Source of the DNA: Rhodothalassiaceae bacterium
GTDB lineage: Bacteria > Pseudomonadota > Alphaproteobacteria > Sphingomonadales > Rhodothalassiaceae
Assembly: GCA_026004935.1 (NCBI GenBank)
Contig: BPKC01000001.1
Span: forward strand, 1,217,491-1,281,490
DNA: 64,000 nt
Direction: 5' to 3'
Below the pieces are notes generated by a model. It did no database searches. It saw nothing but the letters and a program-made list of their open reading frames with translations, and was not told the origin of the DNA. Below, one piece after another: positions 8,351 to 15,218 of this stretch; the stretch's first letter is position 1, and each line of letters begins with the position of its first letter. Both the position numbers and the translations under genes were made by a program.

Positions 8351-8992
8351 CTACTGCGCGCGCTCGAGCACCGCGACGAAGTTGCGCAGGCGCATCTGGC
8401 GGGCGATGTCGACCGCGGTCAGCCCCTGATAGTCCGCGACGGAGGGATCGGCACCGGCATCCAGCAGCGCCTGCACGGCCCGGAACTTGCGCGCGCGCAC
8501 CGCCTGGATCAGCGCCGTCTCGCCCGCGCGGTCGACGGCATCCGGATCGGCCCCGTGGGCCGCGAGCAAAGCGATCCCTTCGCCATTGTCCGCGCGCGCG
8601 AAGACCATGAGCGCCGTCTCGCCGCTGCTGCGGGTCGCGGCGTTGGGGTTTGCACCCGACTCGAGCAGGAAGCGGGTCATGACGAGATCGCCGTTGCGCG
8701 CGGCCAGCACGAGAAGCGGATCGCCGTCCGCATCGCGTGCGGTCGGGCAGTTGCATTTGAGCATCTCCTCGCGCGCCTTGACGTAATCGCCGTCCTTGAC
8801 CGCCTTGATGAGCTCGTAGGCGGCCGAGAACTGGGCGGCCGCCTGCTGTGGCGGCAGGAAGAACAGCGGCAGGAAGAGCACCAATGCCGCGATCGCGCCG
8901 ATCAGGAAAAGCCGGCCCCGCGCGCGGCGGAGCCGGACGTCCGTGCGGGACCGTGCAACGCCGATCATCACGCTCGCTCCCATGCCTGCCAT
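8351..8992 (-). CDS. Ankyrin-repeat protein with N-terminal membrane anchor
   Basis: 213 residues. A basic N-terminus is followed by one strongly hydrophobic segment (about 28-47, FLIGAIAALVLFLPLFFL) and then QAAAQF, either a signal peptide or an uncleaved anchor. The rest should face the periplasm. At least three ankyrin repeats follow, with GDPLLVLAARNGDLVMTRFL, GETALMVFARADNGEGIALL and GETALIQAVRARKFRAVQAL. A CNC dipeptide region near 80 is unusual. The start is uncertain: ATGs at 8992, 8983 and 8968 are all in frame, with only weak ribosome sites. Function unknown. Such proteins usually make protein contacts. Confidence 0.8.
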   Translation of the reverse strand: MAGMGASVMIGVARSRTDVRLRRARGRLFLIGAIAALVLFLPLFFLPPQQAAAQFSAAYELIKAVKDGDYVKAREEMLKCNCPTARDADGDPLLVLAARNGDLVMTRFLLESGANPNAATRSSGETALMVFARADNGEGIALLAAHGADPDAVDRAGETALIQAVRARKFRAVQALLDAGADPSVADYQGLTAVDIARQMRLRNFVAVLERAQ

Positions 8993-9136
8993 GAGGCCAT
9001 CGCCATCTTCGCGGCCGGCCGCGCCGGGCCGGCCGCCCCGCGGCGCTGTCTAGCCCGGCCGCGCGCGCGATGCAATGCGTGCGCCGGACGCGCATGGCGC
9101 GAGAGGGTGCCGCATCGTCAGGGAAGGGGGGAAGGA

Positions 9137-9212
<76 letters not shown>

Positions 9213-9303
9213 ACGCGGGTGTCGGGAGAACCGCGCGCTGCGCGGCGCGGCGTTACTTAGTCGATGCCGGTCGGGGGATCAAGCCCTCGCCGGCGGGCGG
9301 ATC

Positions 9304-9606
9304 TCAGTCCTCCTCGTCATCCTTCGCCGGCTTGACGACCGCGGGCACCTCGTCGTCGTCCTCGTCGTCGAGTGCGAAGTCGTCGTCATCCACGTCCACC
9401 TCGATGTCGACGAGATCCTCCTCGTCCTCGGTCTCGGGCGTCTTGACCTCGTCCTCGGGGATGGGCTGCTTGGATTTCAGCACGGGCTCCGGCACCCAGG
9501 CGTGCCCGCATTCGACGCAGGTCACGGGATCGTCCTTGCCGAGATCGTAGAAGCGCGTGCCGCATTCCGGGCAGGTGCGCTTCTTGCCCCATTCGGGTTT
9601 GGCCAC
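9304..9606 (-). CDS. TIGR02300 family protein (zinc-ribbon head, acidic tail)
   Basis: 100 residues starting at GTG 9606, which has AGGAG 9 bases upstream. The N-terminus AKPEWGKKRTCPECGTRFYDL is the diagnostic start of this alphaproteobacterial family. C12/C15 and C30/C33 form a likely zinc ribbon. The last 50 residues are almost entirely Asp/Glu (DIEVDVDDDDFALDDEDDDE), so the tail is disordered and very acidic. The biochemical role is unknown. Its position just before aroA-cmk-rpsA is conserved in the class, though here it is transcribed away from aroA. Confidence 0.92.
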   Translation of the reverse strand: MAKPEWGKKRTCPECGTRFYDLGKDDPVTCVECGHAWVPEPVLKSKQPIPEDEVKTPETEDEEDLVDIEVDVDDDDFALDDEDDDEVPAVVKPAKDDEED

Positions 9607-9834
9607 CTTGTCTTCTCCTGCTCGCGATGATCCGCCGGCACCATCCGCCGCCGCACATGCACCGGCCCCACCGCTGTACCGCGGGACGTGGCGAAGCGGG
9701 GGCTTGTCAACAGCCGGGCGCCGGCGTCAAAAGCGTTCCGCGCGCCGGCTTAAGCGTTGCCGATGGCTCCCTGTCAAGAGGCAAGCGGCAAACTGCCCGC
9801 TGATCGCCGGCGCGCGCGGCCGGGAACGAGGCGC

Positions 9835-11196
9835 ATGAGGGCAGGCGACAGGCAGGGCGGGACGCTGACCGCGCGGCGCAGCCGGCGCATCGCGGGCCGC
9901 GTGCGGGTGCCGGGCGACAAGTCCCTGTCGCACCGGGCGCTGATGCTGGCGGCGAGCGGCACCGGCCGCTCCACGATCCGGGGGCTGCTGGAATCGGCCG
10001 ACGTCCTTGCCACGGCCGCGGCGCTGATGGCGATGGGCTGCCCGCTCCGGCGCACGGCACCCGGCCGCTGGCAGGTCGACGGTCGCGGGACGGGCGGGCT
10101 CGCGGCGCCGGCGCAGGCCATCGACTGCGGGAACTCGGGCACGACGGCGCGGCTGCTCGCGGGCCTCGTCGCCAGCCAGCCGATCACCGCGGTTCTCGTC
10201 GGCGACGCCTCGCTCTCGCGCCGGCCGATGGACCGGATCATCCGCCCGCTGTCGCATTTCGGCGCACGGTTTCTCGCCCGCGCCGGCCGGCATCTGCCGA
10301 TGACCGTGACGGGCACGGGGACGCCGCTTCCGGTCACCTGGCGGCTCGACGTGCCTTCCGCCCAGCTCAAGTCGGCGATTCTGCTCGCGGCGCTCAACAC
10401 TCCGGGCCGCACCACCGTCATCGAGCCGGTGGCCACCCGCGACCACACCGAGCGGATGCTCGCCGGTCTCGGCGCACCGCTGGCGCTCGGCGAGGACGAG
10501 GATGCTGCGCGGGTGATCACCGTCGATGGACCCGTGGAGCTGCCGCCGCTCGAGATGACGATCCCCGGTGATCCGTCTTCGGCCGCCTTCCCGCTGGCCG
10601 CCGCGCTGCTGGCCGAAGACGGCGAGGTCGTGCTGGAGAACGTCCTCGTCAATCCGACCCGCACGGGGCTGCTTCGGACGCTGGCGGAGATGGGAGCGCC
10701 GGTGGCGCGCCGTGGGGAGCGCGAGGAGGGCGGCGAGCCCGTGGCGGATCTCGTCGTCCGGGCGATGGGTCCGGGGGCGCTCGCAGCCGTCTCGCCGCCG
10801 CCCGAGCGGGCGCCGGCGATGATAGACGAATACCCGATCCTCTTCGTGCTGGCGGCCACCGCGCGCGGGCGCAGCGTCTTTCGCGGCATCGGCGAGCTGC
10901 GGGCGAAGGAAAGCGACCGCATCCGCGCCGTGGCCGAGCCGCTGGCGGCGATGGGGGTAGTGGTCGAGGAAGGCGAGGACCGCCTGGAGATCACGGGCTG
11001 CGGCGGGCCGCTCGCCGGCGGGATTACCGTCGATGCGCGCGGCGATCACCGCATCGCCATGGCCTTTGCCGTCGCCGGGCTTGCCGCCCGCGCGCCCATC
11101 CGCATCACCGGCGCCGAGGCGATCGCGACCAGCTTCCCGGATTTCGTGCCGCTGATGCGAAGCCTCGGGGCGGACATCGCGTCGGCAAGCGGGTAG
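9835..11196 (+). CDS. aroA: 3-phosphoshikimate 1-carboxyvinyltransferase (EPSP synthase)
   Basis: 453 residues from the ATG at 9835 (GAGG upstream). In-frame starts at 9757 (TTG) and 9763 add a non-conserved basic leader. It makes EPSP from shikimate-3-phosphate and PEP in the chorismate pathway. Seen: PGDKSLSHRA (catalytic K29), CGNSGTTARLL (98-108), PSAQLKSA, ATRDHTERML, NPTRTGLL, MIDEYPILFV (catalytic Asp) and ELRAKESDRI. The RDHTE, GDKS, SAQLK and NPTR set is that described for class II EPSP synthases. It heads the aroA / cmk / rpsA order, here interrupted by a small toxin-antitoxin remnant. Confidence 0.97.
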   Translation: MRAGDRQGGTLTARRSRRIAGRVRVPGDKSLSHRALMLAASGTGRSTIRGLLESADVLATAAALMAMGCPLRRTAPGRWQVDGRGTGGLAAPAQAIDCGNSGTTARLLAGLVASQPITAVLVGDASLSRRPMDRIIRPLSHFGARFLARAGRHLPMTVTGTGTPLPVTWRLDVPSAQLKSAILLAALNTPGRTTVIEPVATRDHTERMLAGLGAPLALGEDEDAARVITVDGPVELPPLEMTIPGDPSSAAFPLAAALLAEDGEVVLENVLVNPTRTGLLRTLAEMGAPVARRGEREEGGEPVADLVVRAMGPGALAAVSPPPERAPAMIDEYPILFVLAATARGRSVFRGIGELRAKESDRIRAVAEPLAAMGVVVEEGEDRLEITGCGGPLAGGITVDARGDHRIAMAFAVAGLAARAPIRITGAEAIATSFPDFVPLMRSLGADIASASG

Positions 11197-11356
11197 ACGG
11201 CCCGTCGTCCCGCTCACGAATGAGGGCGGGGGCGCGCAGACCGGGCCGGCCGCAGCGCCGGGGAACGAGGGCTTTTGCCTGCGCCGGGCACGCACCGTAG
11301 ATTCCTTATCATCTGTCGGTAAGGCGGACTGCGGTCGGTCCTCACGGGCGACCATC

Positions 11357-11614
11357 ATGGTCAGCATCTTGAAGATCACCGCCAAGGGACAGATCACCCT
11401 CCGGCGGGCACTTCTGCGGCATCTCGGCATCGGCGGCGGCGACCGGGTCCGGGTCGAGACCCTTCCTGACGGCGCACTGCTTCTGAGACCGGAGAAGGAA
11501 GACCCGCCCCTTTCACGCCTTGCTGGTTTCCTGCGCGGGAAGGTGAAGAGATCGGGCCGGCCGCGATCCGTCGCGGAGATGCAGCGCACCATCGGGGAGG
11601 AGGCCGCCTCGTGA
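11357..11614 (+). CDS. AbrB/MazE-type antitoxin-like DNA-binding protein
   Basis: 85 residues. The first 45 (VSILKITAKGQITLRRALLRHLGIGGGDRVRVE) are a SpoVT-AbrB swapped-hairpin domain, the usual DNA-binding half of antitoxins. The tail carries PLSRLAGFLRGKVKRSGR, resembling toxin-neutralising peptides. Its TGA overlaps a GTG (GTGA at 11611-11614), the standard layout for a following toxin start, but no intact toxin follows. It sits in the 790-base gap between aroA and cmk, which are normally adjacent, so the module probably inserted there. Confidence 0.8.
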   Translation: MVSILKITAKGQITLRRALLRHLGIGGGDRVRVETLPDGALLLRPEKEDPPLSRLAGFLRGKVKRSGRPRSVAEMQRTIGEEAAS

Positions 11615-11740
11615 AGGCAGATGGCGTCATCCTCGAAGAGGCCCGACGTTCGGGGGCGAACGGTTCCATTCCTATCGCCGGTTCCGCGAGCTGGACTGGA
11701 CCGGACTTGTCGCCGCTCCCCGGGCTGCCGTCGCCCCCTG
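11611..11740 (+). pseudogene. Probable remnant of a PIN-type toxin gene
   Basis: From the GTG at 11611 the frame reads KADGVILEEARRSGA, which resembles the late PIN motif with a metal-binding Asp. A second frame, 11649-11738, ends FHSYRRFRELDWTGLV and a stop, which resembles the C-terminal end of a PIN toxin. Together they span under 45 residues against about 130 for a full toxin, and they are in different frames. The reading is a VapC-like gene reduced by deletion and frameshift. The similarity is short and judged by eye, so the family call is tentative. The GTGA overlap with the antitoxin is the firmest support. Confidence 0.35.
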
Positions 11741-11987
11741 ATCGCGCTATCCGAACACCCTGTTCGCCATGGCGGTGAGCGGGCAGGCGGCGCAGCCTTC
11801 CTTCCCGATCCCGCTTCCGGCGCATGGAGGACGGCGGTCGGGCCGGGCCGGTTTACACGCGCATGCGGGCGATCTAAAAGCTGGCGCGCGTGTGGACGGA
11901 TCCGGTGCGTGCGGGCGAGACCCGGCCGTCCGGCGCCGAGAGGGCAAGGTGCAGGGATTCCGTCGGGACAGGACGGTGACGCCGGAC
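11741..11987. other. Intergenic region before cmk
   Basis: About 250 bases with no credible gene. The long ORF that starts at 11621 and runs into cmk in another frame is compositionally a shadow. Nothing here resembles the palindromic repeats seen elsewhere. It must carry the cmk promoter unless aroA read-through serves it. Confidence 0.4.
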
Positions 11988-12656
11988 ATGACGAGCGCAG
12001 GCGCCAAGCCCCTCGTGATCGCCATCGACGGGCCGGCGGCGGCCGGCAAGGGCACGCTCGCGCGGCGGATCGCCCGGCACTACGGCTTCGCCCATCTCGA
12101 CAGCGGCAGCCTCTACCGGGCGGTGGGGCTGGCGCTGCTGGAGGCGGGGCGAGATCCCCATGACGAGGAGGCGGCGGTTGCGGCGGCCCGCGGTCTCGAT
12201 CCCGCGCTGCTTGCCCGCCCGGAGCTCAGGCGCGAGGATGTCGGCGAGGCGGCTTCCATCGTCGCGGCCATGCCGGCGGTGCGCGAGGCGCTGCTCGCGT
12301 TCCAGCGCGGCTTCGCGCGCCGCCCCCCGGGCGATGCGCCGGGTGTCGTGATCGACGGCCGGGACATCGGCACCGTCGTCTGCCCCGATGCGGACCTCAA
12401 GTTCTTCGTCACGGCAAGCGATGCCGAGCGCGCCCGCCGGCGCCAGCGCGAGCTCGAGGAGCGCGGCGAGGATGCCCCCTTTGCGCAGGTTCTCGCCGAT
12501 CTCAAGCGCCGCGACGAGCGGGACGCCCGGCGCGCCACCGCGCCCTTGCGGCCCGCGGAAGATGCCGTCTTGCTTGACACCACCGAAATGGATATAGACG
12601 CCGTGTTCGCGGCGGCCCGGCGGATCATCGATTCCCGGTTGCAGACGCGCAGGTGA
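11988..12656 (+). CDS. cmk: Cytidylate kinase
   Basis: 222 residues from the ATG at 11988, where family similarity begins. The upstream open frame is unsupported. It phosphorylates CMP and dCMP with ATP. The P-loop is IDGPAAAGKGTLARRIA (13-29), followed by HLDSGSLYRAVGLALL (substrate-binding, normally DTGALYRA). VIDGRDIGTVVCPDADLKFFVTA and the lid RRDERDARRATAPLRPAEDA are also present, and all are typical. The usual DTG is DSG here, a conservative change. It lies upstream of rpsA in the classical cmk-rpsA order with a 280-base gap. Confidence 0.97.
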   Translation: MTSAGAKPLVIAIDGPAAAGKGTLARRIARHYGFAHLDSGSLYRAVGLALLEAGRDPHDEEAAVAAARGLDPALLARPELRREDVGEAASIVAAMPAVREALLAFQRGFARRPPGDAPGVVIDGRDIGTVVCPDADLKFFVTASDAERARRRQRELEERGEDAPFAQVLADLKRRDERDARRATAPLRPAEDAVLLDTTEMDIDAVFAAARRIIDSRLQTRR

Positions 12657-12938
12657 GGGGCTTTGGCGGCCCGGGGCCGCCGAAGCCGCCGCATCGGCGT
12701 GCTGCGGAAACCGGCGGCGGGCCGCCCCGATCGGACGCCAAGGCGCTTTGCTTCGCCACGGGAAGGATGGGCGCGGGCCGCATGGCCCGGCGGCCGTCCT
12801 CATTGCTGCTGACCGGACGAAGGAAGGGCATTGGCTCCCGCGCGCCGCAGCCGCCGCGGACGGGGCGTGCGGGAGAAGACCGCCGGAGACAACCGGCTGG
12901 CAGGAAGAGTAACCGGACCGAAAGGACGACTGGATTCG

Positions 12939-14939
12939 ATGACGAATGAAACCGCAACCGTACCGGCGCCGAGCCGCGAGGAATTCGAGGCGCTGCTGAA
13001 CGAGACGCTGGGCGACGAGACCCAGCTCGAAGGCACGGTGGTCAAGGGCCGCGTGACGGCGATCGAGGGGGACTACGCCGTCATCGACGTCGGGCTCAAG
13101 ACCGAGGGCCGCGTGCCGCTCAAGGAATTCGCCCCGCCCGGCCAGCCTGCGCAGATCAAGGTGGGTGACGAGGTCGAGGTCTATGTCGAGCGCGTCGAGA
13201 ACGCGCTGGGCGAGGCCGTGCTCTCGCGCGACAAGGCGCGCCGCGAAGAGGCCTGGGATCGCCTCGAGGAATACTACAGGAAGCAGGAGCCCGTCGAAGG
13301 CGTGATCTTCGGCCGCGTCAAGGGCGGCTTTACCGTCGATCTGGGCGGCGCGGTGGCCTTCCTGCCGGGCAGCCAGCTCGACGTGCGGCCGATGCGCGAC
13401 GCCGGGCCGCTGATGGAGAAGCCGGAAAAATTCCTGATCCTCAAGTTCGACCGGGCGCGCAACAACATCGTCGTCTCGCGCCGGGCGGTGATGGAAGAGG
13501 AGATGGCGGAGCAGCGCGCCGAGCTGCTCAAGACCCTGAAAGAGGGCGACGTCATCGAGGGCATCGTCAAGAACGTCACCGAATACGGCGCCTTCGTGGA
13601 CATCGGCGGCATAGACGGCCTGCTGCATGTCACCGACATGTCCTGGGGCCGCGTCGGCCATCCGGAGGATGTCGTCAAGGTGGGCGAGAAGGTCACCGTC
13701 AAGGTCGTGCGCATCAATCCGGAGACCCAGCGCATCAGCCTGGGGCTCAAGCAGCTCCAGCCCGATCCCTGGGAGGGCATCGCGGCCAAGTACCCGGTGG
13801 GTTCTAAGGTCAAGGGCGTCGTCACCAACGTCACCGACTACGGCGCCTTCGTGGAGCTGGAGCCCGGCGTGGAGGGCCTGATCCACGTCTCCGAGATGAG
13901 CTGGGTGCGCAAGAACGTGCCGCCGTCCAAGATCGTCTCCACGAGCCAGGAGGTCGAGGCGGTGGTGCTGGATGTCGATCCGCGCAAGCGGCGGATCTCC
14001 CTCGGCCTCAAGCAGACCATGGAGAACCCGTGGGAGACGCTCGCCGAGAAGTATCCTCCGGGCAGCGTCGTGGAGGGCGAGGTCAGGAACATCACCGAGT
14101 TCGGCCTGTTCATCGGCATCGAGGACGGCATCGACGGCATGGTCCACCTCTCCGACCTGTCCTGGGACGAGCCGGGCGAGGAGGCCATCAGGAAGTACAA
14201 GAAGGGCGACGTCGTCAAAGCCCAGGTGCTGGACATCGACGTGGAGAAGGAGCGGATCAGCCTCGGCATCAAGCAGCTCGAGGGTGATCCGCTGTCCGCG
14301 ATCGCGGGCAAGAAGAAGGGCGACGTCGTCACCTGCGTGGTGAGCGAGGTCAAGGACGGCGGCATCGAGGTCACCATCGGCGACAAGATCCGCACCTTCA
14401 TCCCGCGCAAGGAGCTCGCGAAGGACCGCGCCGACCAGCGGCCCGAGCGGTTTGCGCCGGGTGAGAAGGTCGATGCCATGATCACCGGCATCGACCGCGC
14501 GCACCACAAGGTGTCGGTCTCCATCAAGGCGCTCGAGATCGCCGAGGAGAAGAAGGCCGTCGCCAAATTCGGCTCGGCCGATTCGGGCGCGAGCCTCGGC
14601 GAGATCCTGGGTGCGACGCTCCAGAAGGTGAAGGCCCAGGCCGAAAGCCGCCAGAAGGGCAAGGCCGAGTCCAAGAGCGGGGCGAAGGCCGAGACCGGGG
14701 CGGAAGCGAAGACCGGGGCCAAGGAGCAGGCGGCTGGCGAGGCCGAGGCTGCCGGCTTAAACGAAGACGCCGAAGCCGAAACCGACGAGAAGCCCGCGAA
14801 GAAAGCCGGCGCGAAAAAGGCGACCGCCAAGAAGACCACGAAGAAGACCGCCAAGGCCGAACAGGCCGAAGAGGCGTCCGACGACGCAGCGGCGGCGGAA
14901 GGCGAGGCGGCCGCGGCCGGGGAAGAGACGAAGGCCTGA
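12939..14939 (+). CDS. rpsA: 30S ribosomal protein S1 with extended C-terminal tail
   Basis: 666 residues from the ATG at 12939, against about 560 for most alphaproteobacterial S1. S1 recruits mRNA to the 30S subunit. Six S1 OB-fold repeats are recognisable, beginning with GTVVKGRVTAIEGDYAVIDVG and including EGIVKNVTEYGAFVDIGGIDGLLHVTD and VTNVTDYGAFVELE. They end near residue 545. From about 565 to the end is a tail of Ala/Lys/Glu/Thr with KAESKSGAKAETGAEAKTGA-like tandem units and a lysine block KKATAKKTTKK. It is low-complexity and probably disordered. A strong terminator follows at 15003. No ihfB follows, unlike many relatives. Confidence 0.96.
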   Translation: MTNETATVPAPSREEFEALLNETLGDETQLEGTVVKGRVTAIEGDYAVIDVGLKTEGRVPLKEFAPPGQPAQIKVGDEVEVYVERVENALGEAVLSRDKARREEAWDRLEEYYRKQEPVEGVIFGRVKGGFTVDLGGAVAFLPGSQLDVRPMRDAGPLMEKPEKFLILKFDRARNNIVVSRRAVMEEEMAEQRAELLKTLKEGDVIEGIVKNVTEYGAFVDIGGIDGLLHVTDMSWGRVGHPEDVVKVGEKVTVKVVRINPETQRISLGLKQLQPDPWEGIAAKYPVGSKVKGVVTNVTDYGAFVELEPGVEGLIHVSEMSWVRKNVPPSKIVSTSQEVEAVVLDVDPRKRRISLGLKQTMENPWETLAEKYPPGSVVEGEVRNITEFGLFIGIEDGIDGMVHLSDLSWDEPGEEAIRKYKKGDVVKAQVLDIDVEKERISLGIKQLEGDPLSAIAGKKKGDVVTCVVSEVKDGGIEVTIGDKIRTFIPRKELAKDRADQRPERFAPGEKVDAMITGIDRAHHKVSVSIKALEIAEEKKAVAKFGSADSGASLGEILGATLQKVKAQAESRQKGKAESKSGAKAETGAEAKTGAKEQAAGEAEAAGLNEDAEAETDEKPAKKAGAKKATAKKTTKKTAKAEQAEEASDDAAAAEGEAAAAGEETKA

Positions 14940-15002
14940 TCCGGTCACGGCCGCCGGCCGCACATCCGGCCCCGGCGCAAAGATTGCGGCGACGAATCAT
15001 CG

Positions 15003-15036
15003 GGAGAGGGCCGCGTGAGCGGCCCTCTCCTTTTTT
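15003..15036 (+). terminator. Rho-independent terminator of rpsA
   Basis: A perfect 12-bp stem (15003-15014 with 15019-15030), a GTGA tetraloop and a TTTTTT run. It lies 63 bases after the rpsA stop. It is the clearest plus-strand terminator in the window and ends the rpsA message. Confidence 0.95.
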
Positions 15037-15116
15037 GACGCCCCACCGTGTCTCGGCCGGTCGGGCGGCCGGCCCGTCCTCATCCTTCGTGCAGGCGTGA
15101 AGGGGCTTGCCAGGCG

Positions 15117-15152
15117 CAAAATTTAAGGATTAAAATAATTATCCGTCACAGC
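15117..15152 (+). promoter_or_regulatory. AT-rich promoter/operator candidate before the TonB receptor
   Basis: A conspicuously AT-rich island in a very GC-rich setting, 70-100 bases upstream of the receptor start. It contains the imperfect inverted repeat GGATTAAAATAATTATCC (about 15127-15144). An iron- or nutrient-responsive repressor site is plausible for a TonB-dependent receptor, but it does not match a canonical Fur or Irr box well enough to name. Confidence 0.35.
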
Positions 15153-15218
15153 GACGGACGCCGCGGACAAAAATCCTGCGACGGAGGGCGGCGGCAGCGG
15201 AACAGGAGGAGACGAAGG

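Noticed and set aside
9757-9834. Upstream TTG/ATG starts for aroA
   Set aside because: Adds 26 residues of basic, non-conserved sequence. The ATG at 9835 has a ribosome site and family-like start.
11874-14507. 877-residue minus-strand ORF opposite rpsA and cmk
   Set aside because: Antisense shadow of rpsA/cmk. It has no domains and its composition (Asp/His/Leu-rich) follows from reading the complement of high-GC codons.
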